Assembly (NCBI RefSeq): GCF_035083965.1
Contig: NC_089731.1
Location: 9,646,501-9,710,500 of the forward strand
Source: Branchiostoma lanceolatum
Taxonomy: Eukaryota > Chordata > Leptocardii > Amphioxiformes > Branchiostomatidae
Direction: 5' to 3'
DNA: 64,000 bases
The position numbers and the translations under genes are program-made. The notes below the pieces were generated by a model. That model made no database searches and was not told the origin of the DNA. It was given only the letters and a program-made list of their open reading frames with translations. This document shows, piece after piece, positions 25,901 through 39,500 of this stretch. Position 1 is the stretch's first letter. Each line of letters starts with the position of its first letter.

Positions 25901-28900
25901 GATTGAAACTGAATACTCCCACCATGACTGTTTGAGACAAATGATTAAAAGTTGACATGTTGCAGATATACATTATGTAATGTAGAAAGTATGGCACCTG
26001 GTAGGGTATAGGGTGTACCCTCTCGTGGGAGTCATTTGTATCTCTCTAGGATGAAAACGTCATTATCCCAGCTTAGATGGTTATGTTATTGTGAGTCTAC
26101 ACCTTGAATTATCTGAGGCAGTGGCTGGCAGGTAACCTGGGGCAAGAGTTGGATCAGCAGACTTGCCTTAATGAAGTTAATCTCCCCTTCTTTAACATGT
26201 CTGGAGGGGATGATCTGCTGTGGTCAGTGGACCTCTCCATTTATCATCCCTCGACAGGGCGGGCCAGTCGAAATTAGCCCAGTATTGAAATGTACCGTTT
26301 TACGAATAGCTATTGATTTTTTCGGGCCAGTGGCCATTATTTTTTGCTGATATGTGGGCAACTCCCTGCCCTGACAAGCATGTATTGCCCGCCATACCTT
26401 TGATGGCACCCGCTTCCCTTTGTTTGCTGTGTATAAGTCAGATAAGTTACATAACTTATCACGCAGAAAGTTTTGACCGTTTGTGTAAATCATTTACAAG
26501 ACAGACAATATTTGTTTGGGTCCCATAGTTCATGTGTGCTTGGAGTCATTAAGTGTTGAAGAGGTGCGTGACTGGCTAATGAGGGTTTATCCTCAACTTC
26601 TTAAAGAAATTAGTCTTCCCAATGATACGTTCTACATTGTACGCTCATGAGAACCCTCTCCATTGTCACCTCACTGCCAGGCATTCTTGAATGCTACAGT
26701 CCTATTCAGGCACTAATAATAGACATGTACAGGCCACCCTGGGGCCTAATCCATCCATTCATGACCAGTATTTGCCATCTGTCAGTCCTGCTGCACGTAT
26801 ATATATAATCTTTTTTAATGCCAGGTCCTCTGTGACTTCACCCACTGACCGGTAATGTCATTATGTAGTTGTGTGCCAGCTCTGAAGCCAGGGTGGAGTA
26901 AGAGGCACTCCTACTGACAGCCTTTGTTACTGCGTTCTGTCTTTACCGCCGGAGACATTTGGCCATGTGTACAGGAGGACGCTTTTGTACGTGACACAAA
27001 TTGTTTCACTGGGGGCAGTGCTGGCTTCTCTGTGTTGACCCCATGTCGGTGTGTGACTAGCTGCCGGGGTGTCTGAATGGGACGGCCAGTTACATGAAGA
27101 TTTGGTTTCAAATGGAAGATCAGAAGGTGGGACGGGAGGATGGGTCTCCTGTGAAACACGGAATCCCACCCGTCAAGAAGTGTGATGCGTTTACACGGGC
27201 CTTTTCACGACAAAGCGTGCTGGTAGAAGAAGGTTAGGTTTCCCTTTTGTATGTCCTTCTTTCTTTGTTGTATGTTTGATTGTTTGTATGTTTATATACC
27301 AATCCTAGGTATGTAATTTCTACCACGAGTATGTCTGTCTGTCTCCGTGTTTGTATTTGGTTTGTCACTGCTTTGAGTCTGTCACAACATTGAATTGTCT
27401 TTTAAGAATAATGTATTTTAGATGGCAGAAATACACAATGCTTTGTCCAATAAGGTTTAAGCTGTTTAGTGTTATTGTTGCAAGAGGTACCTGCAATGTA
27501 TCATCTGTAACAAAAGGGCTTAGTATACATATAGTTTTGACAAACAATATATTTTTCAAGACAACACAATTTTTATTTCAAGATGAACAGCTGTTTGTAG
27601 TATGATTATATTTCTTCAAAGGACAAGCTTTGTTCATATCTCTTTTGAGATAGAAAAGAATATGGTGAATGTAAGCAAGCAATGTTCTTAATCTTAGTCC
27701 CTTGGTTCCTCCAACCTCCTTGGTTCCTCAAACTGTCTTGTATATCACCATAGAGCTGTTGGCAAGGACTTGATAATCACCAGCCACCATATTTACTTTA
27801 CCTTTGTGTGAAGTGAGAACAACCCTCCAGTTCAAAGAGCACATCATGCTGTTTCTGTGATCTAGTCCATTAGAATAATGAAGCTGCCATTATGGATGTC
27901 CTTTGTAATGGGCTGTTCACATCTACATCTCAAAAAGCTAATGGTGTGGGGATTTTATACACCCTATAAACAGAGTTCATCACAGAAAGCATCATAGTGT
28001 TCATTTATTGTTTGAGTTGTTCTGTGTATCACACATTCCTGTGTGGTGGCAACACAATAGGAGCTTCAAAATGCCATTTTCATGAAGAGATTGATAAAGC
28101 AGACAATAGGTTTTGTTGCTGAAGTATTTGTACTCGAGTGATGATTAATGTTCAAGGGTTGACAGATTGTTTCAGAAGAAAATAGCTCATGCACTTCACT
28201 GTCAAGTTGAGAGGTACTTGTGTCACTAACTGCAGTGGTCCAAGGTGTGTTGACTATTTAGGTTAGGGTATTAGTTGACATTATGGTATCATTTTACAAA
28301 ATTTATCTTCATGTTGATTAAGGTGTGTAATGGTGATTCGTTTCAAGTAGGCTCAATCTCTACATGCTTTAGAATGATGATGCTTTTGCAGAAGGATTTT
28401 GTTTGTGACTTATGCATGGCTGGTTGTTGATTGGAGTCATTTGTACTCTTCCACTATTTCAAGGAGGTTTTATCGAGCTTGACAGTAACTATACTCTGAG
28501 GAATATTTTCCCAACAACTAGGGTAGGGGGACCAGCTGGGACAAGGTATTTTCTTACATTTTGATAAGAGTTTTTGTCCCACTTGGTAGATTCAGTACAC
28601 ATCTGGAAAGTATGCTTGAAAATATTTTGGCATGATGCCAGTTTATGTGCCAATGGTCACACTGATAGGCAATGTTGTAGGTTGAATTGTTATCATTCAA
28701 ATGTTAAACTCTCTGCAACATGGTCTTTATTATTAGAATCATCACTGATTTATTTACCAGTGTAATACACAATTCTTGGGATGCCAGCATACCTTCTTTT
28801 CTCTATGATGTAGGGAGGCAGATTTTCATCAGAACTTGCATCGCAGGATTTGGGTTGTTTTCTAACGTTTGTTTGTTTCTGTGAAACAAGGTTTCAGGCA

Positions 28901-30507
28901 TAACAAAAGGCAATCATTTATCTCATTACGTCACTTTTCCTGCCCTGAAGCTATCATCTGGACCTGTCAGTCCCAGGTGCAGACCTGTTATTGTTGGAAG
29001 AAAAAGAAGTGGTTCCTTTGATGCAGATTATAGGCCATGCATTGTCCCAGCGCAAATGATGGTCATAATTATAAAACATCACCGGAAATGTCTGTCATGA
29101 ACCTAATGAATGTCTGTCTTGCAGAATTTTGACAACTCTTCGGTGGATAGTATGATCTTGCAGTCAAATAATGGTGATTTGTACCTCTTACATCTTGGTT
29201 GAGATCGTGCTCATAGATTTTGGTTCTGTCATAATAGTACATAACAAAGTATTGGTGGATATATATGTACTTTTAAATGCTTGCAATTATGTAAAGTAGC
29301 AAGCAAAAAGGATTGATTATCTGTAGTAATATGTGCTGACAGATGCATAGATTTCTACCTAACAGGTAAAAAAAAATACATAGGTTCATAGATAACATAG
29401 TTCAAGTATTTATATGGCAGGAATTTTGTATCTTTGTGATTGAAATTTCTTTTCAGTTCCTTCACCTTTTCCAACAGGATGTGTACAATGCTGAATGCTC
29501 TAGGTGGGGCACCATGGGTGCACAAAAGGCAGAATATCATGTTTTCTGCGGAGGACTGACACGTGGGGAGGCCTTCATAAAAGGTGGAAGTCTGGCCATT
29601 GTTACATAATGGGGAAAACAATCACGATTACTGTAGCATTTTCTGCCTTTAGTCTCAAAACCAGGTGTGCATTTTCCCATTCAAGTGCCTCTGTCTATGT
29701 CTGTTTACAGGTATCACAGACGTAATAAAACGCCCGGCCTATACAAGTTTCTTGGTCGGATTTCTTTTATTTACTTGTCGGACATATTGTTAGTATTTGC
29801 TTCTGTCGGTGGCGTCGCCTTTCTTCATAAACAAGCAAGCCACACGTGTACAATGTCGTCGGTGTAAGGATATCGCTTCTGGCTTTGTTGTGAGTTCCTG
29901 CTCGCTTTGGGAGGAAAGTCAGCATGATTTGATGCCACATTCCTCCAGCTCATGTTGTCCTCATTGTTTTTGTATAACTGTTCTATTCTGGGATTAATTT
30001 CTACTTCCAGGCTGTGAATCTTATATTGAATATGTCCGACTATGACATTACATGGAGTCTAGCGCGTCATCAGCACTGGTGTGTTACAACCACAGTATCA
30101 GTGTTGTAATTTATGGCCTGTGATGTTTTGTAATGCTATAGATATGACATGGGGAAAGCAGGATGTTTGTTTGGTGGCATACTGTTTGAAGAGAACTCTC
30201 CCATGGTGCATTTTGATACAGACCTTGGCTTGCTCTCTTTCAAGAGACCAAATTGTCTGGAACCCACACATGGAGACTTTAGTCAACACTTGCTTTTATT
30301 GGACTTATTCCAGATGGAAATGCTGTGGCTGTGTGTATGTTAGGGACACTTTACAATGTGTGCCTATTGTAATATGTTCTACATTGGATACTAAACATCT
30401 GAGTTGGAGCAGAAAGTTTCAACAGAAACAATTTGTCGAATTAGGAGTGTTTTTATGTGCAATGTCTGATCTACAGACATGTATGAAAACTACATTTATG
30501 ACAAAGC

Positions 30508-30554
<47 letters not shown>

Positions 30555-33500
30555 AAGTTTCATGTGGACCTTAGGAAAATATCAAAACATCACCATCATC
30601 AATATTATTGATTTTTCTGATGTTGTTGTGCTTTATTATTATTCCAATACTTATGTACCGTTATCTTACGCAGATGCTGTCTAAAATGTCTGACTGTTTC
30701 AAAATCATACCCAGTTGCTTGAGTTACTGTTTTTTGGCGTATTATGATTTTATATTATCCAATGTGGACCTGTTTATATCATAGGAGTGATAAACTAACC
30801 TACTAGAAGTGTGCCCTAGATAAACCCATAGTGAACCTGTTGGGCTGGTACAGACTGTAGGTCCTGACAGTTGGACAGCTGCATCTCAGCAGGATTACAG
30901 CTCACTCACCACACAGTCATGGAGAGGTCTTGTACAGCTGTCAACAAGTGGCCTGAAGGGCTCAGAAAGGTCGTATGGATAAAATGAGAGGATAAAATGA
31001 GAGGAGACAGGTGTGTTGTCATCACACAGTACTGTCACGACTCCAGGATTGAGCTTGCAAGTGATCCCTGCATTTTTGTGTGTTGGCAATTATTCCTGGT
31101 ATTATTGTTTTAAGCATTATGTCCCTTTGGCAGGTATTTCTTGGGAAAGGGCAAAATTCTCAGTTGTCATCACCTGAGCTGTTATCTGTTGGCTTTTGAG
31201 TAATTTGTAGTGCCTCCAGCAAATTTTTGGCTAGACACCAGGAGAATCATAGCTTAGTAGCCTGTGTTCCTTTCAAAACATGTAAAGTTTATAAGCCAAA
31301 TCTTACTGGTAACTTGCCAAGACAGCTCTTTTCTCAGGCAGGATTCCGGAAGCTTAGTTCCCAGGTGGAAAGGGTAAGGTAGGATCTGGTGTCAGTAGAA
31401 AGCACAGAGGGGCTTCTCAATCATAGTCAATGACAGGAATATTTTTCTGAGTTTGGATATTTGCAATATCTTGCACCAAAAACGGAAGTATTCTTAGAAG
31501 GATGTCATTCTTTTGATGCATGCAAACTGAAGATTCTTCTACAAGATTACTATAGCTGGCTGTGTCTTGTCAAAATTCTAAAATTTTCATCTTCACTATA
31601 AACACTCACAACCGTTGTGAGGGGTGGAGCCCCTTGCCAGAGATAATACTAGGTTGCAACAAGGAGGTTGAATAGAACCTCTTTGGTTGCAACAAACATA
31701 GTTCACGCCCTGAGTTGGTTTTGTGGCTGACCCAGCCTGACATGACTGGCATGCTGAATCCTCTCCAAGAATCTAGCCTGTCTACCAAGCTGTCCCAGAA
31801 CTGTTCCAGCTATGGGGAGCATTCTGGGTTCAGATCCAATTGCAAGGAGAGCCTGAATTATCAACGCATTTATGTAATTGATGTTCAGATGCGTAGAACG
31901 ATTGTGCATGGTCGGCATCTGAATGAGATGACACTGTACGCTACATCAATGCTGCACCAAAGAAAATGTCCAGTAGAGTTTTGAACTGTGACCAGTAGAT
32001 GTGTGATAAGATATTACAAATGGAATCGTAAGAGGTGTAGATAGGAACCTGATCTGGAAATCCTGAAGTTTACAGTTTGTGCTACAATTATCCTTGTATT
32101 AGCCTTGCCCTTTGTGTAGCTTACAAGGCTGTGGTTATAGTGTGGAACATTTGTCCCAGCTGTTGTGTGGGAAGTTGTGTGTAGGTGGGTGAACCTTGTC
32201 TGTAGTTATGTGACCTATACACCACCCACTCCCAGAGACATGATTACAACATAACATGGTATTTCTGGAGACAGGACAAAAGAATTGAAACTGATTGTAT
32301 AGATCGTTTTGCATTTCCTGAAATCACTGGACCCTGAAAGTAATCTATGATTCAATAAGGGCTCTAATTATTCAAAAATGGATGAAAAGATTTGAATTCG
32401 TCCTCCACATTTGTACAATTTGTCCCTCTGCTCCAAATCCAGTCATTGTTCACTCCTGAAAATCAATATGCTGACCTTCTACTTCCTCTTTCTGGGTGAC
32501 CTTAGGCCCAAACCAGACATAGTTGCCTCGAGAGGCAGTCATGGCGCAAAGAGAAGCTGACAGTGTTTGCAACATTTTTATCTATAGAAATGAGTCTGTG
32601 TTGTTTGAAATATCCTCATGACAGAACACATATCTACATGTAGCAAGGTTGTTTTTTTTTCAAAGCTTTTACCTTGCATAGTTATTTTCCTCTGAACAGC
32701 CCTACTCAAAGATATCTATGAATAAATTTCAGCCTAAATATACCTGTGGTAAAATTCTAGCTGTGTCTGTCTTTGACTCTGTGACTGTCCGACCTTATAG
32801 GACATGTCACCTGGAGGTCATTCACCCACTCAAGATGATTAAGTCACTTTCTCCAGGTCTTTCCCATGTAAAGAAACTAAGAAACAAGAAGGTCAGGCAA
32901 CAACAGTCTTTGATTGAAAAAATTGTAAGTTAACCCAAACTATTGAAATCCAATTCAATCCAAATGGTACATGTACAAGCAATAAACATGACAAATTTGT
33001 AATGAGAAGCTGTAAGTTTGAAAGTGTAATTTTTCACATCAGTTTTAAGCCTGCAAGACATGAACCAAGGAGGTTTAAAGAGATCCTTGCATGAACGCAG
33101 TGAATTCAGTGAGGGGACACCGGACATACCAGAACAAGACATATCACCAGTACTGTTTGTCCATCAAGTGAAAAGGGAAATTCTCAGTTTCCTGCTAGAC
33201 ATGCTGTAATGCCTGAGTTACTAAAACCATCTGAGCCAGACATGGTCCACAGACATTTTATCCATCAATTCTCAGCTGTGTGTGGGCAGTGTGAGAGCAC
33301 TGTAGCCTACACAAGGGGCCAGAGGGGAGGGAGGAACTCAAGCCATTCAGCACAAGACATCAACAATAATTAGAATGGAGTCACCCTTGCCCTGGAATTT
33401 CGATCTATTTCTGGTAAGACTTTCTCCTGGAAGTGGTGGCTTCCTGCGTTTCCTGTGCTAGTTTCCCTGGCCCTCAGTGTTTGGTTTAGGGCTGGGTATG

Positions 33501-36500
33501 ACAGATCGCTGGCTAAACTCTCTTGGAAGAAGTTGCTTTTGTCTTGTGCTTATTTGATGTTCTTCAGGTAATTGTGATTGCTATTGCTATGGAAACCTCC
33601 GGCCACGAGAATGCAGGTATGTCTATTAAGTCTTTGTAATATTGTAAGTTACTGAAAAGTTGAGGTCATGATGTCAACATTATATCTAGAAATGTAACAT
33701 TTGAGATGACAAACTGTGAAGCGAAATGGTAATTTTAAGTATTGTACCATAGAATTACCATGTCCATCATATTTCAAAGAGTATGACAATGGCAGAAGGT
33801 ATAACAGGTAACTTTACAGGCTGCTGCTTTAACCTTTAAAACATAAAAAGAATTCTAATCAGTGTTCCTGTACATTCTTTTGAGAGAGATTCATTATAGC
33901 TCAGCAACAATTGATTTTTTTTCCATACTGTAAATAATTAAAGAGACGTTATTGCGTGAAGCTGCATTGTGTCCTGAAGGATGAAATTTTACTATTCATG
34001 ATTGAGATATGTCATGTCACATTAATTTGACTCATTTGGGCTCTCTGCAAATTACAGCATATTAGTAAGCTATTTTAGGATCCATATAAATCTATATGAA
34101 TAAGAAATTTTCCGTGCTCATAGTCATAGGGCCATATTTTAGGAGTTAGCTGAATAACGTTACAAAATATTACTTAGTTCTACATGTGCCTGAAGATATA
34201 GCTTTATCTTGACATTTTGCTGAACAGAAAATTCTACTTTCAAATTGGTTGCTTTAAAAAGCAAGGCTAACAGGCACCTTTTTGGCAGATGATGGCCTAC
34301 CTGGCTAAGGTCCTCGTGGCCCTGGGTTCACCTGGAATAAACTCATTGATTTGTGTGCTGTATATCAAATTAGGAAAAGATATGTCATATGATGGAATCC
34401 TATTCTACCTCTGTGTATTGAATTTCCTTCTTGAAAATATTGCAATTAAAAATGTCAGCAGTCAGTAGCCCTCCTTTCTGAAGATAGAGTCATGGTTAAC
34501 AGAGCAAACTTGAAATTTGAAATTATTGCAAAATTGGTGTCAAAGGAATGTTGATATGAAAACAAATATTCAGCAGTAATCTTATCATAATCTACAGCCG
34601 AGATACCCCGTGTGAAAATACCACTTTCTCAGGACAAAGACTTTGCCAATCAGTCTGTCTTCTGTTTGAGTTCAAACAAGAAATGTACACAAGTGGTAGA
34701 CATTTATACATTCCTTACATTCCCGAGGCAAACCATTAATAGCTTGCATTTAGATGGATAGACAAAGGGGAGATATATACACATGGGTCTAAGGTCCTTA
34801 AGTAGGTATATATATAGAAGCTGTGACATTTTGCATACTTCATACAGTTTGTGTGGATATTACTAGATTTATTCAATTTGATAGTTCTGTGGTCAGCTTG
34901 TGTTGAGATAGAGTAAAAAGAAAGTACAAGAACAGACTATATCTGTTTCATAGCCTGCTTTCTGTAAGACTTTGGGCACTGGCCAAGTTCAAATCCATAA
35001 CATAGAGAGGTCCCCCGAAAGTGCGAAATGGAACGAAATGGAACGAAATGGAACGAAATGGAACGAAATGGAACGAAATGGAACGAAATGGAACGAAATG
35101 GAACGAAATGGAACGAAATGGAACGAAATGGAACGAAATGGAAAGAAATGGAAAGAAATGGAAAGAACTAAAACTTATGTAACATTATGAAATGAAATAC
35201 CAGTAGATATCGAAATATAAAGAACGTTGTAACATTCACAGTAGACGGGAACAGGAAGCAAATACATAATATAACGTGTTTTATTTCTTGAATCTGTTTG
35301 ATAATAGTAAATACAACGTTTTTGCCAAGTTGGTGTGGCTTGATTCTTCCCTGAAAATGGGAGCGCCGCGTGCAAAGAGATCCACCGCTCTTCCTTTGTG
35401 TTTATCAACTATCTGCAAATGAACTGCTGAAAATAGCAGGGAAAACAAGCAAACGGAACTGAGTATCGAAGTAAGGACTAGATTATACAGAGGTTCGTGG
35501 TAACATTGCATCTCATAATTCACCAAGAGGGCATGAGGCAAACGTAATTTTATTATCTATACAGCGTGTTTGTGTGTTGCAAATGGAGCCCCGCATGCAA
35601 ATGAACCGCCAATGTTGCCAGCGCATCAGAACTGTGCACGTGGGCGTGCTACCGACAGGTTGAATCAAACTCCGACTTCCAAGTTTTATTTATATACGGT
35701 TTTAGTCCATAACTAGTACGTAGCATATGCATATCTCCGCAACAACGATTTTTATACAACCAATTGTTCGGCTGATCGGCTGTCGGAGAATGGACCCCTA
35801 CGTTAATGATATGCAAATGCAGCTCTGCGCTGTGTCACCAATGTGATAATTCACACTCCATTCAATCACGGGCGTGGCCTGAGAACTACCGCTGGATACA
35901 TTCCTGCTTCCTTGTTCACGACAAAACAAAGGGAGGGTGTGAACGAGCAGGGCATGGCTTCACAGTTCACAACACGCAAACACGCTGTATAAATAATGAA
36001 GTTACGCTTGCCTCATGCCCTCTTGGTGAATTATAATTATGAGATGCAATGTTACCACCAACTTCTGTATAATCTAGCCTTTACTTCGATACTCAATTCC
36101 GTTTGCTTGTTTTCCCTGTTATTTGCAGCAGTTCATTTGCAGGTAGTTGGTAAAATCAAGGAAGAGCGGCCGAGCTCTTTGCACGCGGCGCTCCCATTTT
36201 CAGGGAAGAATCTAGCCACACAAACGCGGCAAAAACGTTGTATTTACTATTATCAAACAGATTCAAGAAATAAAACACGTTATATTATGTATTTGCTTCC
36301 TGTTCCCGTCTACTGTGAATGTTACAACGTTCCTTATATTTCGATATCTACTGGTATTTCATTTCATAATGTTACATATGTTTTAGTTCGTTCCATTTCG
36401 TTCCATTTCGTTCCATTTCGTTCCATTTCGTTCCATTTCGTTCCATTTCGTTCAATTTCGTTCCATTTCGTTCCATTTCGTTCCATTTCGCACTTTCGGG

Positions 36501-39500
36501 GGACCGACATAGAGTTATGAATTATTACCAGTTCCAGTCAATATGATTTGTAAGCATTAAAAGAGGTTGTGACGCCAAAGGTCAAAATGATGTCAGCATG
36601 TTCATGTGCATTATTGGCTGCCCCAGGCATTTGAAAACTGCATTGCGTAGAGATAGTATGTTGTGTGTTTGATTTGCCGGTTGATGCATGTGATCATGGT
36701 ATTTCCACTTATGAGGGATGTTTATGCATCAGGGCATCACTGCAAAGAACGGTCCAGCAGAAAGCTTTTTACACTCTAGTTGCAAGGTTTTTGATTGTAT
36801 GCTAAACTTGAGGGAAGCGGTCACACTTGACAAATTGCTGTATGCTCCAGAGCGCCCCTGTGTTGCAGTGTTTGTTGCCTGCTGATAGTCTGTTGACAGT
36901 ACAGTACTTGAGTGAGAAATGCCCCCTAGCAAGGTCCTGCTCTGTTGTTGCTGAAGTGAATGCTCAATCAGGCATTGAAATAAAATCTGATACTTTCACC
37001 TTATAACCAAGGTGCTTGTTGTTGTCCATGAAAGAAATCGTCATCATACATGTAGCTCTAATTATGAAACTATGTATAAGTAAGGAATAGTTGAATTATT
37101 GGCTGAGAAACGTCTTCTATTTTGTACAGATATTCTTTGAGACTCTTTACATGCAATGCTGAATACATTGTATCTGTACCTGATACTGGATATATACAAA
37201 ACATGGTTAACAGTTATGTATGTGTATGTCTCTGGGATAAGCTGTGCCCAGCTTTCTGTAAAGGAGTGGGACAGGGGCATGAAAATCAGTGAATTTCTTG
37301 ATTGGGTTTGCATTGCAAATTATTCTGATTTGTACTACCGGTATTATCTGAATATCATAGTCGATGCTGTAGGGCTGTTGTGAATTAGGATTTTACCATG
37401 GTCAATACTGACCGACGGAGGCCATATATCAGTGTAATTATGAGTCAAACTGTCACCTGCATTGTACATGTATATACTTTGTACATGCATGGTTTTAAGA
37501 AATGGGATTTTATGTAGCACTTATAGATTATGGGATGTTGGCAATCTTAATCTGTTTTATCATTTTTAGTATACTTGTGATCTAGTGCAGAGGCACATAC
37601 ATGGCAATCTTGCAGCTTTAATAAGTTTAATCTGTTAAAAAGGTTTGTCCTGATCTACTTTTGCCATATATAAACAATCACTGATGAAGATAGACGCCCA
37701 CCAAGTGTTCTGTTTGTTTGTGAGTCAGTCAGTGGTGATAGATAGGAGTAATGGACAGATTAAAATGGATACCAAACTAACCGAACAGACATTACATTAC
37801 TCTACATACTAGGTGATATTTCAATATATAGAAAGCATATGCAATTTGCTTACTCCTGGAGACATTAGTAAACCTAAAAATTAGTTTGAAAAAGAAAGGT
37901 CAAAGAAATATGTGGCTTCCCACTTGTGTGGTTTGGGGTAGTGTTGCACTAATTGATTTACGCAGTGTTGTGACTGGAGATTATCAGGCTTGTCCAGGGA
38001 TGATGGTTTGTTGACATTCTTGTGGTGTAGGAGTTATCACCCCCTCCTGAGATTCCCACCCACCACATTTGGACTCCAGCCAGGCCCAGCCAAAAAGATG
38101 ACAGGCTGCCCAGAGGGGTGGACCCTGCCCTGTCTGGCTGATAAGGTGTGCATGTAACCAACTTTCTGATTTCTAGCCAAGTAAAAATGGTCCTACAATA
38201 GCCATTCCTCAAGACAGGGCAGGCTAGCTCATAGCATGATTTGATACCATACATGTATGCCTACACAACAACTCAGAGTCTTTTGAGTAGGTTTCCTGAC
38301 CATTCTTCTGTGACACTTTTGATCTGAAATTTGTGTCTATTGACTCTAATTGAGTTGTGATAATACAAATCCTCTTCTGTTTTGAATCTTACAAATAGGA
38401 ATGCCCAGAAGATGCCAATTTGAGACTTTGCCCCCAAGTGTGCTACCTACTTTAAGTCTTCAGATGAGTCATCATCTCTGAATGTAGTCCTATGCCTGGT
38501 TAAGTTGTTTGAGATTTACCTGTCCTGTGTCTTTTTGCTTAGTCAAGAGTTACCTGTCTGTATGCCCAAGCCAGGTGTGTTATCTTTGGCAAGGACTTTA
38601 ATCCCATCGGCAAGTCAAATTGTCTGTTCATCTGGTGTGCGGTGGATTGTCAACATAAACTTACTTGGAAGATCAAGAAATGTTTGTTTATACAGATGGT
38701 CTAATGTTGCAGAGCCCTTCACTTGTTGACTACCTGAAGAGTTCAATGGGTTTTTTTCCATTGGTAGGTGTATTCAACAAATTCCACCATGTTACATGCA
38801 GGTGTCTACATGTAGAATGTACAGTTCATTATGTTCTTGTAATTGGAACCAAAGAGGATGTTACCAAATTGCCAAATTAAAGAGTTTATTGATCAAAAGT
38901 TATACGATGTGAGTTTCAAATCATTTGCAAGCGATGAGCAACTGAGGTGACTTAGATGCTTAGCTGAGATCAAAGGGGAAAGTTTGCTAAAGCAGCCAGG
39001 TTTACATAATTGAAAATCAAGGAGTCTTTTGATCTTTCCCCTATTCACTACCTGCCTTTCCATTGCGATAATGCTCAAAGCTAATCCAAGAAGGCAATGA
39101 GAGGTTTGTGCAGGTGCAGCAGAAAGACATAGATTTGCAGACATGTTCTAGTTTCCCACCAAGACATTGCCACTTGTGTTATGACTTGTGATTTGCTTTT
39201 GTGCTCTTGCTTTATGCAAATAGTGTTTGAAGTTGGAGACAGTAAACTGTTTGGCCTTATACAGAAGCATTCTCTTGTAGTTTTGTAAACTACAGAAGAC
39301 TTCTGTATATGAAGTATTCAGAAGTATTCTTGTGTAGTTTACAAAACTACAGAAGAATACTTCTGTGTAGGGGCAAACACTTCCCTACTGAACTTCCTAC
39401 TTTAGAAATGCTTCCTTGAAACTTAGTTTATGAATACATTTTTGTTCAGCTACAGAGACAGTTAGTTTGCTTCATATTTTCTTCTGTTGTAGAATACATG

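Larger units (their letters stand above)
21652..34999. other. Kazrin intron 1, long non-coding stretch
   Basis: AT-rich DNA with only short chance open frames, apart from the possible first exon at 27094-27232 and an AC microsatellite at 30509-30552. I see no other gene. Confidence 0.4.
35000..36514. mobile_element. Foldback transposon with 8-bp target duplication
   Basis: The element occupies 35008-36506, flanked by ACATAGAG at 35000-35007 and 36507-36514. Long inverted arms (35008-35579 and 35970-36506, high identity) surround a spacer of about 390 bp. Each arm begins GGTCCCCCGAAAGTGCGAAA and then an array of a 10-bp unit, GAACGAAATG (11 units plus 2 variants on the left, 10 on the right). 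Open frames of up to 174 codons within the arms are mirrored in both arms and lack recognised motifs. The structure matches foldback or long-TIR (MULE/hAT-like) elements; the superfamily is undecided. Confidence 0.92.

Noticed and set aside
33589..33616. Short ATG frame (METSGHENA) ending in phase 1 at GTATGT
   Set aside because: A good donor, but too short to separate from chance without transcripts.
35996..36520. 174-codon frame in the foldback arm
   Set aside because: It lies in the inverted arm, its end is the 10-bp array read as SISFHFVPFR repeats, and no catalytic motif is visible. A mirrored but interrupted version is in the other arm.
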